Shown: piece after piece, positions 1 through 7,262 of the stretch
Layout of the letters: the number at the start of each line of letters is the position of its first letter
How positions within the stretch are numbered: position 1 is the first letter of the stretch
Assembly (NCBI GenBank): GCA_025996865.1
Contig: BNTV01000020.1
Span: 1 to 48,073 of the forward strand
DNA from: Bacteroidia bacterium
Lineage (GTDB): Bacteria > Bacteroidota > Bacteroidia > Bacteroidales > Azobacteroidaceae
Direction of reading: 5' to 3'
DNA length: 48,073 nucleotides
Notes under the pieces: model-generated
Databases searched by the model: none
Told to the model about the DNA's origin: nothing
What the model saw: only the letters and a program-made list of their open reading frames with translations
Made by a program: the position numbers and the translations under genes

Positions 1-2
1 AT

Positions 3-431
3 CTGGTTTGCCCGGCAATGTTTGATTTGGGAGAAGCCCAAAAAGTTGTTATCGTCAGCACAACCGAAGGTGACGACAAACCTTTGAAATATCCGCAAAT
101 GTTTCAAGAAGCTGATATTTGCATTATCAACAAAATAGACTTGTCACCCTATCTCAATACGGATATTAACGTACTTCGTGAGAACTGTTTGAAAGTGAAT
201 CACGAGGTCAAAATGGATTTGATGAGCAATCTGTTCGAAAGTTACTTGCTATCACTATGTACTGGAAGCCAAATTAGTTACCCGCGACGGACTTTGTTTG
301 TCATTAGCCACCGAATGGATTTAAATTTACGACACAGACACGATGGGATACATAATTACTATTTACTCTTGTTATTTTACAGAAGGGGGACGTTTTTGCT
401 CTTGCTAAAAGAGAGAATTGATTATGGATGA
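3..431 (+). pseudogene. hypB: hypB 3' remnant (hydrogenase nickel-incorporation GTPase), 5' end outside window
   Basis: The frame is already open at base 3, before the first ATG at 18, and reads LVCPAMFDLGEAQKV, then TEGDDKPLKYPQMF and the GTPase specificity motif NKID followed by LSPYL. This order is typical of HypB, the SIMIBI-class GTPase that supplies nickel to [NiFe]-hydrogenase with HypA. HypB-like sequence stops after NHEVK (about base 212). The usual end of the protein, a short VSAKTGEG-like stretch followed by a tryptophan-rich tail, is absent, and the frame continues as 70 codons of low-complexity, unrecognisable sequence to 431. No other hydrogenase gene is visible. The family is clear from the motifs; that the gene is dead is inferred from the missing C-terminus. 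Confidence 0.7.
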
Positions 432-642
432 TCGTTTTTTAATCCCTGAATCACTGTGGTTCAGGCTGAAGTGTCAGGAAGTGAAGCAGGCAACCAACTG
501 CTATAAAAGACCCGGCATAAAGTCCGAAGAGGGCAAAAACAAAGATATTAAGAGATAATTATGGTTAGTTTACAGATATTTGCTAAATTTGGAAGCGAAA
601 AGAATAAAAGTAAAGTTTAATAAAACATCAAATAAGGCAATC
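213..642. other. Degenerate spacer after hypB remnant
   Basis: This stretch of about 430 bases holds no convincing gene. It contains the non-homologous tail of the hypB frame and an isolated open frame at 424-558 (44 codons, basic, starting MDDRFLIPESLWF) that I cannot assign; its start faintly recalls the N-terminus of IS5-type transposases but is too short to claim. A TAAATTTG box at 584-591 could be the -7 element for the VOC gene at 643, although no good -33 element lies upstream. Confidence 0.4.
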
Positions 643-1017
643 ATGGAAGATATCAGATTAGACCACGAATTCGCGAAGTGTACTGAAGAATGGGGATGGA
701 AATACCACCACATGGGCGTTTCGACAGAAGAAAAGATGCCGGATGAGCTATATATTCCTCAATTTAAGTTATATGTATCGGGGTTTCCCACAAGTCCTTT
801 CGGCATTGAATGGATGCGATATGAAGCAGATAGTCCTATTCATCCTGTAATTCAAAAAGTACCACACCCGGCATTTGTTGTGAAAGATCTGGATTACGAA
901 CTTGCGAATCGGGATTTAAAGATACTCACCGAGCCAAACTTTCCGTCGGGAGGTCTTCGGGTCGCAATGATCGAGCACAACGGAGCTCCGATTGAATTAA
1001 TGGAGTTTGAAAGCTAA
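643..1017 (+). CDS. VOC (glyoxalase/bleomycin-resistance) superfamily protein
   Basis: A 124-residue soluble protein with the one-module layout of the vicinal oxygen chelate fold. It has an N-terminal WKYHHMGVST strand with the paired histidines, a middle part ending PHPAFVVKDLDYELANRD, and a C-terminal VAMIEHNGAPIELMEF, the standard strand carrying the metal-ligand glutamate. The start at 643 (MEDIRL) is preferred over a longer frame from 580 because homology-like sequence begins there and the extension is lysine-rich filler. The substrate cannot be read from sequence. The next gene, an alpha/beta-hydrolase pseudogene, starts 16 bases downstream, so the two were probably co-transcribed. Confidence 0.75.
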   Translation: MEDIRLDHEFAKCTEEWGWKYHHMGVSTEEKMPDELYIPQFKLYVSGFPTSPFGIEWMRYEADSPIHPVIQKVPHPAFVVKDLDYELANRDLKILTEPNFPSGGLRVAMIEHNGAPIELMEFES

Positions 1018-1033
1018 TTATTTGAAAATAAAA

Positions 1034-1588
1034 ATGAAACGAATTGTTTTAATCATACTTGCATTTGCGCTTTTTATAATCACATCAACCGCGCAAACAG
1101 TTGGATTTAACCACAAGACAGGAAAATATCTTGAAGTTGACGGTGCAAATATATACTACGAAGAGATAGAAAACGCAAGGAAACCAACTCTGCTTTTTCT
1201 GCACGGCGGGTTTGGAAATATTGCAACTCGATGTTGAAGCAGTTGTAAACCATTTACAACTAAAAGACATTGATATTATCGGTTTTAGCGATGGCGGAAT
1301 CATAGCCTATCGGCTTGCCGACCTATGGAATCCGTAATTGAGATGTGGACGGACAAAACCGAAGACGGATACCCGCTTGAAAGCGTTGAAAATATTACTA
1401 TCCCAACACTAATTATCCGAGGCAATGATGATAACGCGTTTCCTCTTGAAAGCGCTGTTGAACTTGCAGCTAAAATAGAAAAATCCGTGCTTTTCAACAT
1501 TCCGTTCGCGCCTCACGATGCACATAATAAATATCCGCAATTTTTTGAAGCGGTGACAAAGGAGTTTTTGAATAAACGTGAAGAATAA
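1034..1588 (+). pseudogene. Alpha/beta-hydrolase pseudogene with two internal deletions
   Basis: Three collinear pieces of one secreted alpha/beta-hydrolase are present in alternating frames. Piece 1 (1034 to about 1218) has a signal peptide (MKRIVLIILAFALFIITSTA) and the oxyanion strand TLLFLHGGFGNI. Piece 2 (about 1218-1334, another frame) has LQLDVEAVVNHLQL and the nucleophile-elbow region DIIGFSDGGIIAYRLA. Piece 3 (1325-1588, back in the first frame) carries the acid and histidine regions, with IPTLIIRGNDD and APHDAHN. Roughly 40 codons between GGFGNI and the elbow, and the lid region between YRLA and VIEMW, are missing. The elbow is GFSDG rather than GxSxG with a central serine in the usual place. 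The gene cannot make a full enzyme. Confidence 0.8.
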
Positions 1589-1591
1589 TGA

Positions 1592-1615
1592 AAAGTTAGA
1601 ATTACTTCTAACTTT
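1592..1615 (+). terminator. Stem-loop after the hydrolase pseudogene
   Basis: A perfect 10-bp stem (AAAGTTAGAA/TTCTAACTTT) with a 4-base loop lies immediately after the stop of the hydrolase remnant. It sits between it and the convergent end of galM at 1672, so it could stop transcription from either side. The stem is AT-rich and lacks a strong U-tract, so it is only a probable terminator. Confidence 0.45.
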
Positions 1616-1671
1616 CCACTTGGATATGGGGCAAATCCTCAATCAAGCAATTTATGATGTGCCGGATAGAT

Positions 1672-2817
1672 TTATTCAACAGCAAATTTATAAATCGTTT
1701 TTGTTTGATAAATGCTGTCGGGATACAATTCCGTTGTCGGGAATGACGGAATATTCGGTGAATTGGGGAAATGTTGCGTTTCCAAACAGATGGCGGTTCT
1801 GTAATTATAAACAATTCCTTTCTTTCCGGTATCCGTACCGTCCAAGAAATTTCCCGTGTAAACCTGTAATCCCGGTTCGGTTGTATAGACTTCCATCGCA
1901 ATTCCTGTGGCTGGGCAAACCAATTTAGCCGCCGGTTTGTTGATATCGCCCGGTTTGTTCAGTACATAATTGTGATCGTAGCCCTTTCCGAATTTGATAG
2001 CTTCAAAGGTTGTGTCGTCAATTTGCACACCAATGACTTTCGACGTTGTAAAATCCAGGGGCGTACCTTTTATTTTTGCGATGACTCCGGTCGGAATTAG
2101 CTCGTCGTTAGTCGGCGTATAATTGTCGGCGTCTAAGAAAAGCGTGTGGTCAAGAATCGTATTGTTCGGATCACCCGACAAATTAAAATAGGAATGATTT
2201 GTCAGATTCACCACAGTCGATTGGTTGGCTTCTGCCGTATAATCGATGTTGAGTGCATTATCGTTTGAGAGAGAATAAGTTACGGTTACTAACATGTCGC
2301 CGGGAAAACCTTCTTCATTATTTTTGGATAAGTATTTGCAAATCAAAGTTACACTATCCGGTTGTTCGATATTGAAATAACGGGTGTGAAAACCATGCAA
2401 TCCTCCGTGCAAGGTATTTTTGCCGTTGTTTTGATTGAGCTTGTAAGTAGCTCTGTTGCTGAGCGTCATTTTGGCGCCGGCAATCCGGTTACCGTAACGG
2501 CCGATAATGGCTCCGAAATTGGTTTTAGCCGGAATATAGGATTCGATGTTATCGAAACCCAGTACAACATCCCGGAAATTACCCGATTTGTCGGGAACCC
2601 AGATGGAAACGATCCGGCCACCGATGTCAGTAACGCAAACTTCCATGCCGTTTGCATTTTTCATCGTGTATAAATGCGTTGTTTTTCCATCTTCTGTAGT
2701 TGTTTCAAACTTGGAGGCTTCCAAGCCGGAAGCTGTTGTCGTCGAAATAGTTTCTTTTTTCCCGCAGGAAACGAATAAAATCGCCAATGTTGCCAATGCA
2801 AAAATAATTTTTTTCAT
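1672..2817 (-). CDS. galM: Aldose 1-epimerase (galactose mutarotase), lipoprotein
   Basis: A 381-residue mutarotase that interconverts alpha and beta anomers of aldohexoses. The start at 2817 gives a lipoprotein signal (MKKIIFALATLAILFVSCGKK, lipobox FVSC, Cys18), so the enzyme is predicted to sit on the envelope side rather than in the cytoplasm; a longer frame to 2925 runs into corA and is rejected. Family landmarks are GRYGNRI (about 107-112), TLHGG (135-139), NHSYFN with the catalytic histidine (His208), DHNY (281-284) and ETQHFPNS with the catalytic glutamate (Glu346). The gene follows corA by 17 bases on the same strand and is probably co-transcribed with it, a pairing with no obvious functional meaning. 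Confidence 0.93.
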   Translation of the reverse strand: MKKIIFALATLAILFVSCGKKETISTTTASGLEASKFETTTEDGKTTHLYTMKNANGMEVCVTDIGGRIVSIWVPDKSGNFRDVVLGFDNIESYIPAKTNFGAIIGRYGNRIAGAKMTLSNRATYKLNQNNGKNTLHGGLHGFHTRYFNIEQPDSVTLICKYLSKNNEEGFPGDMLVTVTYSLSNDNALNIDYTAEANQSTVVNLTNHSYFNLSGDPNNTILDHTLFLDADNYTPTNDELIPTGVIAKIKGTPLDFTTSKVIGVQIDDTTFEAIKFGKGYDHNYVLNKPGDINKPAAKLVCPATGIAMEVYTTEPGLQVYTGNFLDGTDTGKKGIVYNYRTAICLETQHFPNSPNIPSFPTTELYPDSIYQTKTIYKFAVE

Positions 2818-2834
2818 GTGATTAATTTGTTTTT

Positions 2835-3773
2835 TTATAAATATTTCTTTTTCTTGAAATACAGGAGAAATGCCGCTATACAAAGGATCATTAACAGGAA
2901 TGAAAATGGATATCCCCATTTCCAATCCAATTCGGGCATTATCTTGAAATTCATTCCGTAGATGCTTGCGATTAAGGTCGGAGGCATAAAAATTACCGAT
3001 ATAATCGTAAAAATTTTGATGATCTTGTTTTGTTGGATATTCAACAAACCGAGGAAAGTATCCTGCAAGTAGTCCAAACGGTCGAAACTAAACCGGATGT
3101 GTTCCAGCAGGGAATTGATGTCTTTGATCATGATGGTCAGCTTGGCGTGCAGTTCGTGCGGCACAAGGCTGCTTCGCAACATGTTGGAAACGGCGCGTTG
3201 CTTGTCGATGATATTTTCACGGAACATCATTGTTTTTTCCTGTAAGTTCTTGATTTCCAATAAAGCATCTTCATCTGCATCCTGAATGCTATTACTCAGG
3301 TTCGTGATTTCCATGGTGATTTCCTCAATCATATCCGCGTCGAATTCGATTCGGGTTTCGAGGAGTGCGAGGAAAATATGGTAGCCCGTCGTAAAGTTGT
3401 GCGGATTGGCGAATATTTTCTTTATGGTTTCGGTGAAAGAACTCAAATCTTCACTTCTAACCGAAATGAGGATATTATTTTTCATAATGAAAGAAACCGG
3501 ATTTTTATCGTAAGTACCTAACAGGAAGTTGGTATTTACGACTAAGGTGTCGCGCGTTTCGATGTAGCGGGAAGACGTTTCAATCTCAATCATTTCCTCT
3601 TCTTCCTGAATGTAGATTTTCAGGAAATCTTCCAATTGGGATTCAATGGCTTCGTCCACGTCGTTTAAGTCAATCCATAGTATATCATTCTCCGGAATTT
3701 GTTTGATAAATTCGATGCTACGGCTGATTTTAACCGTATCGTCCTTCCGGTAAAAAAGCTTGAATTCGGACAT
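2835..3773 (-). CDS. corA: CorA-family magnesium/cobalt channel
   Basis: A 312-residue CorA homologue of normal length. It has a long acidic, helical cytoplasmic part (about 1-250) and then two transmembrane helices at the C-terminus, with the signature YGMNF (about 272-276) at the end of the first helix and a short basic tail (KKKKYL). CorA forms a pentameric inner-membrane channel for Mg2+ gated by cytoplasmic Mg2+. The helix after GMN starts after the MPELDWKWG loop, as in other members. A good Bacteroides-type promoter lies just upstream (3837-3870). Confidence 0.93.
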   Translation of the reverse strand: MSEFKLFYRKDDTVKISRSIEFIKQIPENDILWIDLNDVDEAIESQLEDFLKIYIQEEEEMIEIETSSRYIETRDTLVVNTNFLLGTYDKNPVSFIMKNNILISVRSEDLSSFTETIKKIFANPHNFTTGYHIFLALLETRIEFDADMIEEITMEITNLSNSIQDADEDALLEIKNLQEKTMMFRENIIDKQRAVSNMLRSSLVPHELHAKLTIMIKDINSLLEHIRFSFDRLDYLQDTFLGLLNIQQNKIIKIFTIISVIFMPPTLIASIYGMNFKIMPELDWKWGYPFSFLLMILCIAAFLLYFKKKKYL

Positions 3774-3836
3774 AATTACAGATTTAAATAAATGGGACTT
3801 TTGTGCTTATCTCGACACCTTTCGCAAAAAGGCATA

Positions 3837-3870
3837 CAAAGGTATAAAAAATTTTCGATTTGTACGCAAA
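3837..3870 (-). promoter_or_regulatory. Predicted Bacteroides-type promoter for corA-galM
   Basis: On the minus strand a TTTG (3870-3867) is followed after 22 bases by TACCTTTG (3844-3837), matching the -33 and -7 boxes of Bacteroidota sigma-ABfr promoters. It ends about 63 bases before the corA start. Confidence 0.55.
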
Positions 3871-3992
3871 CAGATAAAAATAGTTTTATGCTTAATGTTT
3901 TTTTATAAAAATTTCAGAGGAGATAATATCCGGTCGAACAAACTGCGGTCGTCGATAACGCTTTCGGCCATCAAAGTTTGGATGATTTTTAA

Positions 3993-4805
3993 TCATGCCG
4001 GTTTCATAGGTAAGGAATCCGAATCCGCTAATATTTCCAATATCTTTTGATGTAAATGTACATTACTTGACGCCACAATATGGTGTCCTTTCATAAAATC
4101 CATGCAACCGTTAAATCCAGATACCATTCCTCCCGCTTCTTTTACAATCAATGCCCCTGCCGCAAAATCCCAAGGTTTAATAAAGGCTTCAAACCAAAAA
4201 TCATATTTTCCGGCGGCTACATAACATAGATTGGCGGCGGCAGATCCGCTGATGCGTATGCCGCTCGTAGTACCGTAAAATTTTGCAAATAACGGATGAA
4301 TAAACGGTTTGTATTGACTGTAATTATATGGTAAGCCTAAGCCTAAAAATGCCTTATTTATTTCTGTTGTTGAAGATGTCGCTATTTTTTGTCCGTTCAT
4401 ATAAGCGCCTCCGCCTTGCCATGACCAAAAACACTCATTGCAACAAACTTCGCATACTACACCAAGCAGGATTTCTTCTTTTTTTTGCAAGGCGATACTC
4501 ACACAATACGGATTATAGTCGTGAATAAAGTTTGTAGTTCCATCCAATGGATCAATAATCCAACAATAAGTTTCATTGTTATAATGACCTTGACCTTCTT
4601 CTGTTATAAATCCAGCTTCCGGTAATAAGTCCGACAATTTTCCGATAATTTTTATTTCTGTTTCCCTGTCCACATAAGAAACATAATCGTAATTGTTTTT
4701 TTCAACAACTTCGTTTATTCTAAACTGTTTTCTTTGCTCTTTCAAAAACAGACCGGCTTCTATGGCTATATCGACGACGTTTTTTGTCAGCAGTTCCAAA
4801 TTCAT
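3993..4805 (-). CDS. suhB: Inositol-1-monophosphatase family protein
   Basis: A 270-residue member of the Mg2+-dependent, Li+-sensitive phosphatase superfamily. The metal-binding set is complete: GFITEE (Glu69/Glu70), WIIDPLDGTTNF (Asp85, Asp88, with the Gly-Thr-Thr phosphate loop) and, near the C-terminus, PWDFAAGALIVKEAGG with the third metal aspartate. Closest known roles are myo-inositol-1-phosphate phosphatase/SuhB; related enzymes act on 3'-phosphoadenosine 5'-phosphate, and sequence alone does not separate these. It is transcribed divergently from the LacI-type regulator and stands alone, 219 bases from corA. That spacer holds the corA promoter and no gene. Confidence 0.88.
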   Translation of the reverse strand: MNLELLTKNVVDIAIEAGLFLKEQRKQFRINEVVEKNNYDYVSYVDRETEIKIIGKLSDLLPEAGFITEEGQGHYNNETYCWIIDPLDGTTNFIHDYNPYCVSIALQKKEEILLGVVCEVCCNECFWSWQGGGAYMNGQKIATSSTTEINKAFLGLGLPYNYSQYKPFIHPLFAKFYGTTSGIRISGSAAANLCYVAAGKYDFWFEAFIKPWDFAAGALIVKEAGGMVSGFNGCMDFMKGHHIVASSNVHLHQKILEILADSDSLPMKPA

Positions 4806-4897
4806 ATTCTATGTTATTTTTTCTGTCTTTTTGAACGAAAAAACAGCTTATTTATTATAAAAACACAAGATATGTTATAAAACATAGTTTTGATTGG

Positions 4898-4926
4898 TTG
4901 ATTAAACGTTTAATTACTTATCTTTG
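4898..4926 (+). promoter_or_regulatory. Promoter of the LacI-type regulator with embedded operator
   Basis: TTG (4898-4900) and TATCTTTG (4919-4926) are spaced by 18 bases and fit Bacteroidota -33/-7 boxes. The interval is largely filled by the palindrome at 4901-4914. A repressor bound there would block the promoter directly, which suggests autoregulation. Confidence 0.55.
4901..4914. promoter_or_regulatory. LacI-type operator, copy 1
   Basis: A perfect 14-bp palindrome, ATTAAACGTTTAAT, with the central CG dyad usual for LacI/GalR-family operators. It lies 39 bases before the regulator start. The same 12-bp core recurs at 5974-5985 before the next gene. Confidence 0.7.
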
Positions 4927-4952
4927 CGCAATATTTGTAAGAAAGTATAAAA

Positions 4953-5954
4953 ATGAATCGTGTTTCTATAAAAGATATTGCTCATGAATTAGGCGTTTCG
5001 ACAGCAACTATTTCGTTGGTACTCAACGGAAAAGATAAAGACGGGCGTGTAGGAAAAGAAATAGCTGAGAAAATTCGTCAAAAAGCGAGAGAAATGAATT
5101 ACGAGCCGAATAATTTGGCGCGTGGGCTTCGTAGCGGTGTTTCAAATACCATCGGTTTGATCATCGCGGATATTTCCAATCTATTTTTTGCGAATCTGGC
5201 TTTCCACATTCAGGAACAAGCCGAAAAACTCGGATATAGCGTGATTATTACCAATACGAACGAGAGCGACCTCAAAATGGAAAAAATAATTAATGTGCTG
5301 AAAAACAAATCAGTAGATGGTTTTATTATTGTGCCTACGGAACATGGAGAGCCGTTTATACAAAATCTGGTAGAACGTAATTTCCCATTGGTTTTGGTTG
5401 ACCGCTATTTTCCGAAACTCAAGGTGAGTTCGGTCACAGTCGATAACTACAATGCCTCCAAAAAGGCCGTTCGGAATTTGATAGAACGGGGTTGTAAAAA
5501 AATCGGACTGATTATTTATAATAATGGTTTGCAACACATGCTCGACCGGAAAAAAGGTTATATCGACGAGCTTGAAAGCTGCGGTTTGTATAATCCTTCT
5601 TTGATAAAAAAAGTAAATTATTCTTTTCTTTTGAATGATATAACGATTGCTATAGATGGTCTATTGTCAATTGAAAATCAGGTAGATGGTATTTTTTTTG
5701 CTACCAATACTTTATCCATGCAAGGAATTAAATATCTAATGAATTTGAATATCAAATTGCATGAAGAGCTTAAAGTGGTGTGCTTCGACAAGAGCGACGC
5801 TTTTGATTTTATGCCTGTGCATATTCCGTACATTCAACAACCGATTTCCGAAATGGGGACAGATGCTGTTAAGTTGTTGGTTGAACAAATGAAACGGCAA
5901 ACGAATAAAATCACAATCAAAGAGTTGCAAACTTCTTTGATTATTAGTGATTGA
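4953..5954 (+). CDS. LacI-family transcriptional regulator
   Basis: A 333-residue LacI/GalR protein of standard length. Residues 4-25 form the helix-turn-helix (IKDIAHELGVSTATISLVLN) and are followed by the hinge-helix region NYEPNNLARGLRSG. From about residue 60 comes the periplasmic-binding-protein-like effector domain, starting TIGLIIADISNLFFANLA. The two palindromic sites, one in its own promoter and one before the DUF2961 gene 48 bases downstream, point to local control of the following glycosidase genes and to autoregulation. The effector is probably a sugar released by those enzymes; this is inference. Confidence 0.92.
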   Translation: MNRVSIKDIAHELGVSTATISLVLNGKDKDGRVGKEIAEKIRQKAREMNYEPNNLARGLRSGVSNTIGLIIADISNLFFANLAFHIQEQAEKLGYSVIITNTNESDLKMEKIINVLKNKSVDGFIIVPTEHGEPFIQNLVERNFPLVLVDRYFPKLKVSSVTVDNYNASKKAVRNLIERGCKKIGLIIYNNGLQHMLDRKKGYIDELESCGLYNPSLIKKVNYSFLLNDITIAIDGLLSIENQVDGIFFATNTLSMQGIKYLMNLNIKLHEELKVVCFDKSDAFDFMPVHIPYIQQPISEMGTDAVKLLVEQMKRQTNKITIKELQTSLIISD

Positions 5955-5973
5955 TATTTTTATCTCTCAAAGT

Positions 5974-5985
5974 TAAACGTTTAAT
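5974..5985. promoter_or_regulatory. LacI-type operator, copy 2
   Basis: TTAAACGTTTAA, a perfect 12-bp palindrome identical to the core at 4902-4913. It lies in the 48-base gap between the regulator stop and the DUF2961 start. No clear TAnnTTTG box is present between this site and the start codon, so it may act as a roadblock or on a non-consensus promoter. Confidence 0.7.
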
Positions 5986-6002
5986 GTAATAAAATTAATC
6001 AC

Positions 6003-7157
6003 ATGAAACACATTTGTATTTTTATCGTATCATTAATGATTTCGACAGGAGCTTTTTCACAAAGCTACAACGGTTTGGATAATTCGATAGGAAATCTTTA
6101 CCGTTTATCCAATGCAAAAACACGTTCTATCAGTCCCGAAAATTTTACAGGGGAAAAAGGAAAAGGAGGCATGGCGGATTTAAAGGACAAAGATCTGCGC
6201 AATGTCGCGAATGCTTCTCATGCTGCCCGCGATTTGGGTCAGGGATGGAAAGTGAATCCGTATATCCGGATTAATTCCAAAGAAACGGTTACGATTGCCG
6301 AAATGGAAGGTCCGGGGGCGATTCAGCACATTTGGATGACGCCGACCGGAAACTGGCGTTTTTCTATTATCCGCTTTTATTGGGACGACGAAAAAGAGCC
6401 GTCGATAGAATGTCCGGTAGGTGATTTCTTTGGAATGGGCTGGGGTGTTTATGCACCGCTGTCGTCTTTGCCGGTCTGCGTGAATCCGGGTAGCGCCTTT
6501 AACTGTTATTGGACGATGCCTTTCCGCAAAAAATGTAAAATTACCATGGAAAACATCAACGACCAGGATGCGATGACTTTGTATTACCAAGTGGACTATA
6601 CTTTGACGGAGGTTCCACAAGATGCCGCTTATTTTCATGCTCAATGGCGACGTAGCAACCCGAATACAACTTCCGATTATACGATTGTGGATAATATCAA
6701 AGGAAAAGGACATTACGTAGGCGTTTACCTGGCTTGGGGCGTTAATAATAACGGCTGGTGGGGCGAAGGCGAAATCAAGTTCTTCATGGATGGCGATTCC
6801 AAATTCCCAACGATTTGTGGCACCGGTACGGAAGATTATTTTTGCGGATCTTACAATTTCGACAGGGAGGGGCAGTACAAGGAATTTTATACGCCATACG
6901 CCGGTTTGCACCAGGTAATCCGTCCTGACGGTACCTATCGCTCGCAACAACGTTTTGGCCTTTATCGCTGGCACATTAACGACCCGGTACGATTTGAAAA
7001 AGATTTGCGGGTTACCATTCAAGATTTGGGTTGGCGGCATGGGGGGCGTTATCTGCCTCAACAATCGGACATTGCCTCTACGGTGTTCTGGTATCAGACG
7101 GAACCGCACAACAAGTTCCCGAAACTTCCGGCTTGGGAAGCATTGGAAGTAAATTAA
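6003..7157 (+). CDS. Secreted DUF2961 protein (GH172-like glycoside hydrolase)
   Basis: A 384-residue protein with a clear signal peptide (MKHICIFIVSLMISTGAFSQ). After the signal it has the DUF2961 pattern: GPGAIQHIWMT followed by a WRFSIIRFYWDDE strand, the CPVGDFFG segment, a central NCYWTMPF, and GTGTEDYFCGSYNF with the trailing HQVIRPDGTYRSQQRFGLYRWH. DUF2961 includes family GH172, whose characterised members cleave or rearrange alpha-D-fructofuranosyl and D-arabinofuranosyl linkages. Glutamates in the WDDEKEPS and GTEDYF segments are candidates for catalysis. It is the first gene after the regulator and its operator, with a GH116-type gene next on the same strand. The substrate is unknown; furanose-containing glycan is the family-based guess. 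Confidence 0.85.
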   Translation: MKHICIFIVSLMISTGAFSQSYNGLDNSIGNLYRLSNAKTRSISPENFTGEKGKGGMADLKDKDLRNVANASHAARDLGQGWKVNPYIRINSKETVTIAEMEGPGAIQHIWMTPTGNWRFSIIRFYWDDEKEPSIECPVGDFFGMGWGVYAPLSSLPVCVNPGSAFNCYWTMPFRKKCKITMENINDQDAMTLYYQVDYTLTEVPQDAAYFHAQWRRSNPNTTSDYTIVDNIKGKGHYVGVYLAWGVNNNGWWGEGEIKFFMDGDSKFPTICGTGTEDYFCGSYNFDREGQYKEFYTPYAGLHQVIRPDGTYRSQQRFGLYRWHINDPVRFEKDLRVTIQDLGWRHGGRYLPQQSDIASTVFWYQTEPHNKFPKLPAWEALEVN

Positions 7158-7179
7158 GCACCTTAATTTACTATATCAT

Positions 7180-7231
7180 GAAACCCGCATGCAAAAGTTG
7201 CACCAAAGAGCATGAAATTGTTGCGGGTTCC
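7180..7231 (+). promoter_or_regulatory. Stem-loop between the DUF2961 and GH116-type genes
   Basis: AACCCGCA (7182-7189) pairs with TGCGGGTT (7222-7229), with an extra G-C pair outside one mismatch. Within the 32-base loop a smaller TGCAA/TTGCA pairing is possible. With no U-tract after it, this is more likely an mRNA-stability or attenuation structure separating the two cistrons than a full terminator. Confidence 0.35.
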
Positions 7232-7262
7232 ATGTGACCATAAAAAAACAAATTAATTACAC

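Noticed and set aside
424..558. 44-codon frame as an IS5-type transposase start
   Set aside because: Similarity is only a vague impression over a dozen residues and no other IS parts are present.
580..642. N-terminal extension of the VOC protein
   Set aside because: Lysine-rich and unrelated to the fold; a better start with all family sequence lies at 643.
3899..3992. Possible protein remnant downstream of the inositol-monophosphatase gene (minus strand, LMAESVIDDRSLFDR)
   Set aside because: About 27 codons look protein-like, but the stretch is too short and has no start or recognisable family.
6180..7109. Long antisense frame (309 codons) opposite the DUF2961 gene
   Set aside because: The plus-strand frame has a signal peptide and family motifs; the antisense frame shows arginine/proline-rich composition with no domain.
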